Source: Kordia sp. | Lineage (GTDB): Bacteria; Bacteroidota; Bacteroidia; Flavobacteriales; Flavobacteriaceae | Direction of reading: 5' to 3' | NCBI RefSeq assembly: GCF_022447245.1 | Contig: NZ_JAKVBC010000019.1 | Coordinates: 28,391 to 92,390, forward strand | DNA length: 64,000 nucleotides | Part shown: in pieces, positions 1 through 9,483 of the stretch | Position numbering within the stretch: position 1 is the first letter of the stretch | Layout: every line of letters starts with the position of its first letter | Position numbers and translations under genes: made by a program | Notes under the pieces: generated by a model | What the model saw: only the letters and a program-made list of their open reading frames with translations | Databases searched by the model: none | What the model was told of the DNA's origin: nothing

Positions 1-518
1 GAAATGACGTCTATTGAAACACAAGCACAACTCATGAGCGCACTTATTAATGAAAAGAAACTTACAAATGTTATTGTTATAGGTGTATCTTACGGAGGTC
101 CATTAGCCGCAAGAATTGGTTTTTTAAATAATAACGTTAAAGTTATTGTCATGATTTCTCCTGCCATCGATCCCAACAATGAAAAAGACATTTGGGCATC
201 TCGATTCACATAATGGAAACTCACACGCTGTTAGTTCCTACTGTATATCGTGCTGCTGGTGACGAAAAGATTGTTCATGCTAAAGAACTTGCCTCTATTG
301 CAAATGACTGGAAAAAAATCACCATTCCTGTATTGTATTTCCATGGAGATGTTGACGACATTGTTCCGTATGAGAACATTCATTTCTCAAAAGACAACTT
401 TCAAAATATTGAGATCATTTCCATTCCTAAAAAAGGACATGAGATTGCTTGGAAACATAAAGAATTGATCATTCCACATTTGTTAAAACTTATTCGTCAG
501 ATTCAAACTATAAAATAG
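1..518 (+). pseudogene. alpha/beta hydrolase, 5'-truncated by window and frameshifted
   Basis: Interrupted alpha/beta-hydrolase gene whose start lies left of the window. The first frame, ending at a stop at 211-213, contains the nucleophile elbow GVSYGG. The protein then continues in another frame from about position 210 with VPTVYRAAGDEK, the acid-loop segment HGDVDDIVP and the terminal KKGHEIAW, which supplies the catalytic His. All three triad elements are recognisable, but they lie in two frames, so a small indel near 205-218 has broken the gene unless this is a sequence error. The substrate cannot be inferred. The next gene converges from the other strand 14 bases downstream. Confidence 0.8.
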
Positions 519-532
519 TTTTACAGAAATTA

Positions 533-3500
533 TTATTCAAAAAACAAGCTTCCAACTTCCAAATTGCCTTTTGTTTTCTCTAAGCGAACAATGATGGTCT
601 TTTTCTCTTCGTTTTCCTTTCCATAATTTGTATACAATGCAACTTTCAAAATGGTAGGTCCGGATACTTTTTGCATACTGTCTGCAAAATGATCTACAAA
701 TATTTTATACTCTCCTTTGACAGCATTTTTCAGCATGAATTCTTCTGGTCCATAACCGTCTGTTAAATCTTCAGACATTCTTCCGCCAATTTTGGTAAAT
801 GGATTTTTGTATGAAGCCTTCTCGCCTTTAGGATCAAAAACCCACAAATCAATATCTGTATCGTTATGATTCCAATCGATCACAATACGCACATCTACAG
901 GCATTTCTTTAAACGATTTTCGTTTTTTCTTCTTTATTTTTAGTTGTTTCTTATGTGTATTTACCAAACGGGTTAACTCTACAAATGCTACATGTTCGAT
1001 ACCTGTAAATCTTCCATTTTCATCTTTATGCAATAACTCGCCATCATACAAATTACTTAGTAAATCATAGCTTTTTTGAATCTCACCCACATATTCATAC
1101 GCCAATGCCAAATCACGATACGATTGTGGTTCTTCTGGTCGCAATGCTAACACTTTTTCATATACCAATACCGCTAATTCATATTGCTTTAACTGTTCAA
1201 ACCTGTAGCCTGCAGCTTTTAACAATTCATAATTATTTAGGTTCATTTCTAGTAAATTGGTAGTAATAGTCAATGCAATATCAGGAGCATTTCTCATATA
1301 GAAAAAATCGGCAATATCTAAATAAAAGGAAGGTGTATTTGCATACGCATCACGTATTTCTATATACTTTTTGTGTGCTCCTAAGAGCGTTGTTTCTTTA
1401 TCTAGTTCTCTTATATATGGAATATCTGAATTCCATGATTTTAATTGTATACTGGAATTCATTTTTTCAGTAAATGCTTGTATGGCTTCCAAGTTGTCTT
1501 TGAGTCCTTGCTTCGTAATTACATACACAACACCACCACGACCTTCCTGCCCATAAATGGCAATTGCTTGCTGATTTTTTAACACGCTCAATTGTTGGAT
1601 TTCCTCTCTCTTTAACTTTTTGAGCGCATAAAAGTTTGACATTTCTCCATCAATAACATATATGGGACGATTGTTTTTACTGAGTGAATTTTGACTTCGA
1701 AGAAACATTTCAATAGTTTCCCAACTTTGATGTACACCTCCTGAAATAATAACACCTGATGCACTACCTCTAAGCACAGATGATTGCCCTGTAGAAACCG
1801 CAGAAGCAACTTTAGCACTAGACACAGAACCACCATAGCCAACTACCGTTACTGCTTCAAGTGCTTCACGAAATTTCAATTTTGATTTTACGGTTGATGA
1901 ATTGATTTGCACTTCATTTGTCATGTAACCGACATAAGAAATTACGAGAAGCTGTCCTTTTTTTGCTTTCAAGCGAAAGTTACCATCAAAATCAGTTGTA
2001 GCTCCTCTACTTGTCCCTTTTACTAATACATTAGCACCCGGGAGTGGCATTCCTTCATCATCTATAACAACTCCTGAAACTGTAAACAATTCACCTGAAC
2101 CATTTATATTAGCTGAAGACATTTCCGTAGTCTGTATTGTATTTTTTGTTTGATGTTCCGCAGTCTCGTCCGTTTGTGATACAGGTTCATTGTGTCTTTG
2201 CGTTGTATCTTCTGCTTGCGTCGTTATAGATTCAGTTTGTCTTTGCGTTGTGCTTTCTGTTTGCGTTACGGTTTGATTTTGTGCAGTTGCTTGTGTCGTT
2301 ACAGGAGTTACTATTTCTGTAGTTGTATTTTGCACATCTACAACCTTCTCTTCCTCATACCAATCTATCAAATCCTCGTATGCTTCTCGCAATTCTTCTT
2401 TTCTTTCCGCTAGTCCATCGTCCACAAACTCTTCATCAGATGACATGTTTGCTAAATACTCTTTATAAGCTGCTAATAGCTCCTTTGGTGGCTTAATTTT
2501 GAAGTGTACATAATCTTCGATACGATCTAAAATAATCATAGACGTATAATTTGTAATCAAACTGTATCGGGTTGCCAGTGCAATAATTTCGCCTTTATTT
2601 TCTAATTCGTTTTGATACAAATGTTTCAGTTTTTGTTTTGCCCATAAGCGTTTTACAGCAGTAGTTCCTTCAGAAGCTTCTAAAGTTACAGGAACTTTTT
2701 GTGTCACTTCACCTCCATAGCCAAATAAGAGTTCAATGTCAGTGTTTTTTGAAAATTTACCACTGATTGAAAAATCTTGATATACATTGACACGACGTTT
2801 CGGATATATTTCACTCACCTGTTCATTGTGTGTTATTCCTAAAAATTGATACGTTTCTCTTTTTAATAGTTGTGCCGCTTTTGTATATTCCATTCGAACT
2901 AAGTTCAAATAATTTCCTCCAGATTTTGTAGTAAGATCAATGAGACTTTGATGATTTGCAGATACTAATGAGTTGATGGCATACACTTGAATTTTCCGCT
3001 TCATAGCTAAATCTCCCAAATTCCCCAATCCGTCTGAAAACAATAATATTTCATCAGCTTTAATTTTTAGGTCTTCAAATATATTTAGTTTTGTTCCTCC
3101 ATCATATTGCACGTTCTGTATTTCAGCAAGTAAATCGTCTGTATTTCCCTCTTTTATTATAAATTCTTTTTGAGTTTGAATTTGATTGTTGAATGTGATA
3201 AAATTCACAGTTACGTCTTGTACATAATCCAAATATGATGCTACTAATTTTACTTCGTTTGCTACATCTTTAAAGCGCATAGAATATGATGCATCCCAAA
3301 GAATTGTTATCTTTTTTGGTTTCTTTTTTAAACGTGTTTTTGGTTGTAATACTTTGTGAAAATGAAAATATCCGTTGTATGTTGCCAAATGTTCTTGATT
3401 AGTTTTGTTTGAAATTTGAATCACAACAGGAGTTTTAGGTGCATGATTTTTCTTAGTGGTTTTCGCCACAAATGCATCTCCGTTTTTTTCAAAGAAAAAA

Positions 3501-4075
3501 TCATCATACTTTGTTTTTATAACTTTAGGCAACTGCTTCGTAAAAACATTCATCGTTATTGAAAACACATCTAACTTTTCAGAAATTCCTAGTGGCAATT
3601 CATAACTTTGTTCACCATTTATTGTTCGTAACTCTTGTTCAAATTTTAAAATAATATGTTTGTGTTTTTTAGAAAATATAGGATATATGCGAGCTCGGTA
3701 ATTATTCCCTTCTGTCTTTTCTAACAATGCAGGATCTATTTTTCTACGAATCGTAGCTTCGTAAGCTACACGCCCCAATTCACTTTCAACAATAACTGCA
3801 TCGCGCATTTTACCATTCACTTCCATAGCAAAACCCGAAACAGCTTGTCCTTCTCCTAACGGAAACACCAATTCCCCTTCCAGCGTTCTATCCAATCCAT
3901 TATAAAACTTCATGTCATAGGTCGTCACAGCTAAATTCCCGACAATTTCAACATGCACATTTAAGTCGGTAAGTTTTAAATCGTGTTCATTAGCTACAGT
4001 AACTTTGGGTGTACTTTGAGCAAATACTTGTGTGCTTATTAGCAATAAAAAGAAACAATAGTAAAGCTTTTTCAT
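533..4075 (-). CDS. exported VIT/VWA protein with carboxypeptidase-regulatory, TonB-plug-like, TPR and DUF2135-like domains
   Basis: 1180-residue secreted or surface protein of unknown specific role. Domains in order: signal peptide (1-19, ending QVFA); vault/inter-alpha-trypsin (VIT) domain about 25-150; von Willebrand A domain from about 255 with the MIDAS-like DASYSM near 264; a low-complexity Thr/Gln-rich linker about 590-655; a CarboxypepD_reg-like beta sandwich about 662-735 (VSGVVIDDEGMPLPGANV); a region resembling a TonB-receptor plug about 745-858 (IYVIDGEM, YGQEGRGGVVYVITKQG); TPR-like helices about 920-1050; and a C-terminal domain about 1060-1180 (NHNDTDIDLWVFDPKGE) like DUF2135. 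VIT and VWA pairs usually mediate metal-dependent protein contacts; the plug-like insert is unusual. The gene stands alone. Domain assignment is by motif reading only. Confidence 0.85.
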   Translation of the reverse strand: MKKLYYCFFLLLISTQVFAQSTPKVTVANEHDLKLTDLNVHVEIVGNLAVTTYDMKFYNGLDRTLEGELVFPLGEGQAVSGFAMEVNGKMRDAVIVESELGRVAYEATIRRKIDPALLEKTEGNNYRARIYPIFSKKHKHIILKFEQELRTINGEQSYELPLGISEKLDVFSITMNVFTKQLPKVIKTKYDDFFFEKNGDAFVAKTTKKNHAPKTPVVIQISNKTNQEHLATYNGYFHFHKVLQPKTRLKKKPKKITILWDASYSMRFKDVANEVKLVASYLDYVQDVTVNFITFNNQIQTQKEFIIKEGNTDDLLAEIQNVQYDGGTKLNIFEDLKIKADEILLFSDGLGNLGDLAMKRKIQVYAINSLVSANHQSLIDLTTKSGGNYLNLVRMEYTKAAQLLKRETYQFLGITHNEQVSEIYPKRRVNVYQDFSISGKFSKNTDIELLFGYGGEVTQKVPVTLEASEGTTAVKRLWAKQKLKHLYQNELENKGEIIALATRYSLITNYTSMIILDRIEDYVHFKIKPPKELLAAYKEYLANMSSDEEFVDDGLAERKEELREAYEDLIDWYEEEKVVDVQNTTTEIVTPVTTQATAQNQTVTQTESTTQRQTESITTQAEDTTQRHNEPVSQTDETAEHQTKNTIQTTEMSSANINGSGELFTVSGVVIDDEGMPLPGANVLVKGTSRGATTDFDGNFRLKAKKGQLLVISYVGYMTNEVQINSSTVKSKLKFREALEAVTVVGYGGSVSSAKVASAVSTGQSSVLRGSASGVIISGGVHQSWETIEMFLRSQNSLSKNNRPIYVIDGEMSNFYALKKLKREEIQQLSVLKNQQAIAIYGQEGRGGVVYVITKQGLKDNLEAIQAFTEKMNSSIQLKSWNSDIPYIRELDKETTLLGAHKKYIEIRDAYANTPSFYLDIADFFYMRNAPDIALTITTNLLEMNLNNYELLKAAGYRFEQLKQYELAVLVYEKVLALRPEEPQSYRDLALAYEYVGEIQKSYDLLSNLYDGELLHKDENGRFTGIEHVAFVELTRLVNTHKKQLKIKKKKRKSFKEMPVDVRIVIDWNHNDTDIDLWVFDPKGEKASYKNPFTKIGGRMSEDLTDGYGPEEFMLKNAVKGEYKIFVDHFADSMQKVSGPTILKVALYTNYGKENEEKKTIIVRLEKTKGNLEVGSLFFE

Positions 4076-4177
4076 AAGAGTCTGGTTTTCATCTACAAAA
4101 ACAAAACTCTACATTAATTAAAGTAAAGAAAAGAAGGAATGAGTTAAGACTACTTTTGAATGAGTTAACTCAATTGA

Positions 4178-4501
4178 TTACATATACCGAAGATCCCGAA
4201 ACAAGCCACGCCGTTTCAAATACCTAAAGTCAGCTTCATTGTCATACGCTTCTCGCTCAAAACTGATATTAATATAAGCTCTGTGACGATTGCGATAATA
4301 ACAGAGTCGAATTAACCATTCCGTCACATAGAATACATAAAAAGGAAGAATCAACAATTCGAGTTGTTGTCGCAAATGGATGCGCTCATGATATACCAAA
4401 ACAGCATTCCCTTTATCTTCTTTATCTCGTAAAAAAATAAACGGAAACAATGTAATTCCTCGAAAACCTCTAGGCACTATATATTTTGATATAAAAACCA
4501 T
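4178..4501 (-). CDS. small putative membrane protein with HExxH-like motif
   Basis: 107-residue protein of unknown function. It has a metallopeptidase-type motif, HERIH (about residues 39-43), followed by a hydrophobic helix around LELLILPFYVFYVTEW and, further on, FEREAY, whose Glu could be a third metal ligand. This order (HExxH, membrane helix, downstream Glu) is reminiscent of small M48/M56-like zinc proteases, but the protein is much shorter than those families. Protease activity is only a suggestion. It is divergent from the DUF5522 gene, 47 bases away. Confidence 0.6.
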   Translation of the reverse strand: MVFISKYIVPRGFRGITLFPFIFLRDKEDKGNAVLVYHERIHLRQQLELLILPFYVFYVTEWLIRLCYYRNRHRAYINISFEREAYDNEADFRYLKRRGLFRDLRYM

Positions 4502-4512
4502 ACGTTAAGTAA

Positions 4513-4701
<189 letters not shown>

Positions 4702-4764
4702 CATTCCATGGATTCTATCTTTATGAAATATAAAAAAGCTACTGCACATTTTCACCGTGTAGAT

Positions 4765-4817
4765 ATTCGTTATCCCTAGCATTTGCTATGAACTCACAAG
4801 TTTTTAGCATAACGAAT
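4765..4817. repeat. 9-bp inverted repeat upstream of hutU
   Basis: ATTCGTTAT at 4765-4773 is the exact reverse complement of ATAACGAAT at 4809-4817, with a 35-base loop, ending 22 bases before the hutU start codon. It could be an operator pair or a leader hairpin. There is no T-run, so it is not a terminator. With arms this short in AT-rich DNA, chance is a real possibility. Confidence 0.35.
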
Positions 4818-4839
4818 GACCACATAATTAAAATACAAA

Positions 4840-6828
4840 ATGACAGTAAAAGAACATATCTTACAAGGAATCCCTAACGAATTACCAAATCCAAAACCGT
4901 ACGATACAACAATCAATCATGCGCCAAAGCGTAAAGAAATATTATCTGTAGAAGAAAAGAAATTAGCCTTGCGAAACGCATTGCGCTATTTTGATAAAAA
5001 ACACCACGAAGTTTTACTACCAGAATTCAAAAACGAACTCGAAACTTATGGAAGAATCTATATGTATCGTTTTCGTCCAGATTATAAAATGTATGCACGT
5101 CCGATAGATGAGTATCCAGGAAAATCAACGCAAGCAAAAGCCATTATGTTGATGATTCAAAATAATTTGGATTATGCCGTTGCTCAACATCCACATGAAT
5201 TGATAACGTCTGGCGGAAATGGTGCCGTATTCCAAAACTGGGCACAATACTTGTTGGTAATGCAGTATTTGGCAGAAATGAACGATGAGCAAACCTTAGT
5301 GATGTATTCTGGACATCCATTAGGACTATTTCCTTCGCACAAAGATGCTCCAAGAGTTGTAATTACTAATGGAATGATGATTCCTAACTATTCACAACCT
5401 GATGACTGGGAAAAATTCAACGCGCTAGGTGTCACACAATACGGGCAAATGACTGCTGGAAGTTATATGTATATTGGTCCGCAAGGAATTGTGCATGGAA
5501 CGACCATCACCGTATTGAATGGCGGACGAAAAATTTCTAAAAATGGTGAAGGTTTAGAAGGAAAATTATTCCTAACTGCCGGATTAGGGGGAATGAGTGG
5601 AGCGCAACCAAAAGCTGGAAACATTGCAGGTTGTATCACTGTTTGTGCAGAAGTAAACCCGAAAGTCACTGAAACGCGTCACTCACAAGGTTGGGTAGAT
5701 GAAGTGATTCACGATTTAGACAAATTGGTGAGCAGAGTGAATGCTGCAAAAGCGAACAAAGAAGTTGTGTCTATCGCCTACCAAGGAAATATTGTGGATG
5801 TTTGGGAGAAATTTGACGAAGAACATATTTTTGTTGATTTAGGAAGCGATCAAACTTCCTTACACAATCCTTGGGCTGGTGGTTATTATCCGATTGGACT
5901 TACCTATGAAGAGTCGAACGATATGATGGCAAACAATCCAGCACTTTTCAAAGAAAAAATACAAGAAACCTTACGCAGACATGCAGCTGCTGTGAACAAA
6001 CATGCTGAAAAAGGAACCTACTTTTTCGATTACGGAAATGCGTTCTTATTAGAAGCTTCTCGTGCAGGTGCTGATATTATGGCGGAAAACGAAATCGATT
6101 TTAAATACCGAAGTTATGTACAAGACATCATGGGACCTATGTGTTTCGATTACGGTTTTGGACCTTTCCGTTGGGTTTGTGCATCTGGAAAGCCAGAAGA
6201 TTTAGCAAAAACTGATCAAATTGCCTGTGAAGTATTGGAAGAAATTATGAAAGCTTCACCAATAGAAATTCAGCAGCAAATGGCAGATAATATTCGTTGG
6301 ATTAAAGGTGCTCAGCAAAATAAATTAGTCGTAGGATCGCAAGCACGTATATTGTATGCAGATGCGGAAGGTCGTATGAAAATTGCGCAAGCTTTTAATG
6401 AAGCTATAGAAAGAGGCGACATAGGACCTGTAATTTTAGGGCGTGATCACCATGATGTTTCTGGAACAGATTCTCCATATCGTGAGACTTCCAACATTTA
6501 TGATGGTTCAAAATTCACGGCAGATATGGCTATTCATAATGTTATTGGAGACAGTTTTAGAGGTGCTACTTGGGTTTCTATTCACAATGGTGGAGGCGTC
6601 GGTTGGGGCGAAGTAATGAATGGTGGATTCGGCATGGTTCTTGATGGTACTAAGGAAGCATCAAGGCGACTACATTCTATGTTATTTTGGGATGTAAATA
6701 ATGGAATTGCTAGAAGAAGTTGGGCTCGAAATGAAGAAGCAATCTTTGCCATTAAACGCGCTATGGAAGTCGAACCAAATTTAAAAGTGACGCTTCCAAA
6801 TATCGTAGATGATGCTTTGCTAAAATAA
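4840..6828 (+). CDS. hutU: urocanate hydratase
   Basis: Urocanase (EC 4.2.1.49) converts urocanate to imidazolone propionate, the second step of histidine degradation, in the cytosol with tightly bound NAD. The family core is evident: SGGNGAVFQNWAQYL, YSGHPLGLFPSHKDAPR, GQMTAGSYMYIGPQGIVHG, TAGLGGMSGAQPKA (dinucleotide-binding region), FDYGFGPFRWVCASG, and the C-terminal GRDHHDVSGTDSPYRET and GGGVGWGEVMNGGFG. At 662 residues it is longer than the roughly 560-residue proteobacterial enzyme, the extra part being mainly N-terminal, as in the long urocanase subgroup. No hutH, hutI or hutG gene is next to it, so the pathway is dispersed or completed elsewhere. Confidence 0.95.
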   Translation: MTVKEHILQGIPNELPNPKPYDTTINHAPKRKEILSVEEKKLALRNALRYFDKKHHEVLLPEFKNELETYGRIYMYRFRPDYKMYARPIDEYPGKSTQAKAIMLMIQNNLDYAVAQHPHELITSGGNGAVFQNWAQYLLVMQYLAEMNDEQTLVMYSGHPLGLFPSHKDAPRVVITNGMMIPNYSQPDDWEKFNALGVTQYGQMTAGSYMYIGPQGIVHGTTITVLNGGRKISKNGEGLEGKLFLTAGLGGMSGAQPKAGNIAGCITVCAEVNPKVTETRHSQGWVDEVIHDLDKLVSRVNAAKANKEVVSIAYQGNIVDVWEKFDEEHIFVDLGSDQTSLHNPWAGGYYPIGLTYEESNDMMANNPALFKEKIQETLRRHAAAVNKHAEKGTYFFDYGNAFLLEASRAGADIMAENEIDFKYRSYVQDIMGPMCFDYGFGPFRWVCASGKPEDLAKTDQIACEVLEEIMKASPIEIQQQMADNIRWIKGAQQNKLVVGSQARILYADAEGRMKIAQAFNEAIERGDIGPVILGRDHHDVSGTDSPYRETSNIYDGSKFTADMAIHNVIGDSFRGATWVSIHNGGGVGWGEVMNGGFGMVLDGTKEASRRLHSMLFWDVNNGIARRSWARNEEAIFAIKRAMEVEPNLKVTLPNIVDDALLK

Positions 6829-6832
6829 ATCA

Positions 6833-6898
6833 CCTCGAGACAAGTTTCCGAGGCACGAATAAAGAATTCATATTTGATGAATATCGAGGCAAGCCTCG
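6833..6898. other. two GC-rich hairpins behind hutU
   Basis: CCTCG (6833-6837) pairs with CGAGG (6849-6853), and CGAGGC (6885-6890) pairs with GCCTCG (6893-6898) across two bases. All arms share the CCTCG/CGAGG core, also used in the terminators at 7565 and 16965. No T-tract follows, so these may stabilise the hutU mRNA end or be degenerate terminators. Confidence 0.4.
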
Positions 6899-6969
6899 GA
6901 ACATTAAAATCTAGATTATTGAATACATTAACATTTTAAATAATATAGTAACCCAAAAAAAGCAGTGAT

Positions 6970-7539
6970 ATGAAAAAATTAAAATTACTATTGCCAGTAG
7001 TTGCATTACTACTATTCGTTACTTCTTGTATTTCGGTTAGAGTGGTTGCCGACTACGACCAAGAAGCTGATTTTAAATCGTATAAAACATTTGCGTTTTA
7101 TAAAACTGGAATCGACAAAGCTGAGATTTCAGATTTGGATAAAAAAAGAATTCTACGTTCTATAGAAAAAGAGATGCTTGCTAGAGGATTTGTAAAGTCT
7201 GACAATCCAGATATTCTAGTAAATATTATGACCAAAGCGAACAAGCGCATCAATGTAAACAACAACTTCGGCTGGGGCTGGGGCGGTGGATTAGGCTTTG
7301 GTGGCTGGGGTTGGAACCCTTGGATATGGGGAGGAAACTCCGCATGGGTAACTTCTCGTGTTGAAGGCGTTTTGTATATTGACTTGATTGATACAAAGAA
7401 AAAAGAATTGGTATGGCAAGGAAGAGGCGCTGGTAACTTAATAGGAGACCGTGGAAACATTGAAAAGAAAGAAGCGCGTATCCAAGAATTTGTAGAAGAA
7501 ATCATGAAAGAATATCCACCTGTAGCAGACGCTCAGTAG
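6970..7539 (+). CDS. DUF4136 domain lipoprotein
   Basis: 189-residue envelope lipoprotein. A signal peptide ends in the lipobox FVTSC (Cys about residue 20). The mature N-terminus VADYDQEADFKSYKTFAFYKT is the classic DUF4136 opening (a Tyr/Asp-rich strand, then FxxYKTF). A Gly/Trp-rich stretch (WGWGGGLGFGGWGWNPWIWGG, near residues 99-119) is followed by SRVEGVLYIDLIDTKKKELVWQG, the conserved C-terminal half of the family. DUF4136 proteins are outer-membrane-associated lipoproteins of unknown role. The gene is followed by a good intrinsic terminator and is probably monocistronic. Confidence 0.85.
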   Translation: MKKLKLLLPVVALLLFVTSCISVRVVADYDQEADFKSYKTFAFYKTGIDKAEISDLDKKRILRSIEKEMLARGFVKSDNPDILVNIMTKANKRINVNNNFGWGWGGGLGFGGWGWNPWIWGGNSAWVTSRVEGVLYIDLIDTKKKELVWQGRGAGNLIGDRGNIEKKEARIQEFVEEIMKEYPPVADAQ

Positions 7540-7564
7540 ATACATAATTCACATAGAAACAGAA

Positions 7565-7596
7565 AACCTCGGAAGGCAACTTTCGAGGTTTTTTTA
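7565..7596 (+). terminator. intrinsic terminator after DUF4136 gene
   Basis: AACCTCG at 7565-7571 pairs with CGAGGTT at 7584-7590 and is followed by a run of seven or more T. It lies 25 bases after the stop codon and fits a rho-independent terminator. Confidence 0.85.
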
Positions 7597-7709
7597 TGCT
7601 TTAACGTCATTTTTGCAGCAGTGCAGCGTTTTTTGTGCTCCGCTGCTCAGTTTTTCTGCTGCTGTACTCAGATTTTCTACACTTGAGCATAGCAACTTCT
7701 CTTCTTTTT

Positions 7710-7813
7710 CTCCTTTCCTTTTGATAAAAAGCACCGTAGGTTTTCACCTTTTCCTCCTTTGGTTTTGATCGAAACCTACTGTGGTTTTAATGAAAACCTC
7801 CTTTACTTTTGAT
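7710..7813. repeat. imperfect 44-bp tandem repeat in intergenic DNA
   Basis: The 16-mer CTCCTTTNNTTTTGAT begins at 7710, 7754 and 7798, exactly 44 bases apart, so the block is two full imperfect units and one partial unit. Between the cores, units share about 60 percent by eye. The block lies in the 398-base gap 7540-7937 between the DUF4136 terminator and the S41 peptidase. The preceding stretch 7616-7690 is also weakly repetitive (CTCAG cores at 7646 and 7667). No gene is visible in the gap. Confidence 0.7.
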
Positions 7814-7937
7814 ATTTTATAATCAGAAATAGATCTAAGAACTTTTTTCCTAATTAATTAGTAACGTTTTTGATACAAATCTTCAAAACAACTGTAACAA
7901 ATTACAATACTAATTGTCCTTAGTAAAAACGTATTTT

Positions 7938-9374
7938 ATGAAACATTACTTTACCGCCTTGCTATTTTTGATGATTGTTAAACTAGCAACAGCTCAAGAT
8001 TGCGAATGTCAAAAAGAGTTTGAGTTTGTTGCAAACTACTATGAAGAAAACTTGCCTGGATTTACGGACAATGTCACTGAAGATAACCTAGCAGCATACA
8101 CCAAATTCAAGGAAAAACTATACAATCAAGCTAAAAATTATTGCAATGACGAAGATTTATGCTTTAAAACCCTATTGGTATATGTAGAGTTTTTTAAGGA
8201 CAATCATTCTTCAATTTATACAAATAAGTCTTTTAATGTAGATGAAAGTAATGAGGAAGAGGTGAATAAATTCCTGATATCAGATCTTTTTAAGAATCGT
8301 GAAATTTTTCAAAATATCAATCTAAACATCAACAATCCTATTCAGGACATTGAAAATCAATACCAAACAAAAGATGCAGCGTATACTGTAGCTATTGTAA
8401 AAAATGAAAATGAATTTAGAGATTATGTAGGTGTTATTATCGATTCAAAAACATCACTTTGGAAAAAAGGACAAGTAAAGTTCGAACTAAAGAAGGTAAA
8501 GGAGAATACATACGATATGTTTATGTACATGAGAAACCATTCTTTACGATATTATAAAAATGTAAAACTCACCACCAATGGTATCCTCAATGATAGTTGG
8601 TTTAATACACAACTAAAAGAAAGAAAATCATACAATATTGATGTCACAACTAGAGAATTAACATTCAAAGAAATTGATGAAGAGACAAACTATATGTATA
8701 TCCCAACATTTAGCGGAAATTGGTTCGCTAAAATTTCTGAATTTTACGAGCAACACGATGCCAAAATACAAGCAAAACCCTACCTAATTATTGATGTACG
8801 GAATAATGGTGGTGGTAGTGATGCCTGCGCAAGTCCATTACTGAAGTACATATACACAAAGCCTTTTCAAACGGATAAAGTAGATGTGTATGCTACCAAA
8901 CAAAACACACGAAAGTTTTTGGAGTGGTATAACGATATGAAAAATGATACTGCAAACTTTAGCAAAGAGTTTTTAAAAGGAGTTAAGGAAGAGATAGAAA
9001 CCATGAAATCGGTTCCTAACAAAACATTTATTCCAAGAGGAACCGGAGAAACAGTAACCCTTGATACTGTTTTAGAGAATCCTAAAAAAGTAGTAATTAT
9101 GATAAATAAGTATTGTGCAAGTTCTTGTGAGAGTCTATTATTTTGGGCAATGGAAAGTGATAAAGCCATTATTGTGGGAGAAAACTCTGGAGGATATGTT
9201 GGCTATGGAGAAATTTCTGGAGTAAACACACCAAACTTCAACTTTGAATTGGGTTGTACCATGACGCGATACAGCCATCAAAGAAAGTATGAAGCTGATG
9301 GAATTCCGCCTAAGTATTACTTTAATAATGATAAAGACTGGATAGAGCAAGCCGTAGATATTCTAAAAAAATAA
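7938..9374 (+). CDS. exported S41 family peptidase
   Basis: About 478 residues from the ATG at 7938, chosen because MKHYFTALLFLMIVKLATAQ is a clean signal peptide; an ATG 24 bases upstream would put charged residues ahead of it. The C-terminal half is a tail-specific protease (S41) domain: YMYIPTFSGNWF, LIIDVRNNGGGSDA and MINKYCASSCESLLFWA, where the Ser after the Cys pair occupies the nucleophile position, then GENSGGYVGYGE. The N-terminal 150 residues are Cys-containing (DCECQKEF) and not recognised. No PDZ domain is apparent. Probably a periplasmic or surface peptidase of unknown substrate. Flanked by unrelated small genes. Confidence 0.85.
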   Translation: MKHYFTALLFLMIVKLATAQDCECQKEFEFVANYYEENLPGFTDNVTEDNLAAYTKFKEKLYNQAKNYCNDEDLCFKTLLVYVEFFKDNHSSIYTNKSFNVDESNEEEVNKFLISDLFKNREIFQNINLNINNPIQDIENQYQTKDAAYTVAIVKNENEFRDYVGVIIDSKTSLWKKGQVKFELKKVKENTYDMFMYMRNHSLRYYKNVKLTTNGILNDSWFNTQLKERKSYNIDVTTRELTFKEIDEETNYMYIPTFSGNWFAKISEFYEQHDAKIQAKPYLIIDVRNNGGGSDACASPLLKYIYTKPFQTDKVDVYATKQNTRKFLEWYNDMKNDTANFSKEFLKGVKEEIETMKSVPNKTFIPRGTGETVTLDTVLENPKKVVIMINKYCASSCESLLFWAMESDKAIIVGENSGGYVGYGEISGVNTPNFNFELGCTMTRYSHQRKYEADGIPPKYYFNNDKDWIEQAVDILKK

Positions 9375-9483
9375 CCATCGCTCAAAATATAAATAAACGA
9401 ATAGCGTCACAATTCTTTATATATTTATAATATGTCTGAAAGTTTTGCTACATCAGAACAAGACATTATGAAAATCTAGCATC

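Noticed and set aside
7098..7505. 135-codon minus-strand frame opposite the DUF4136 gene
   Set aside because: Pro-rich reading of a Gly/Trp-rich coding strand; coding evidence is all on the plus strand.
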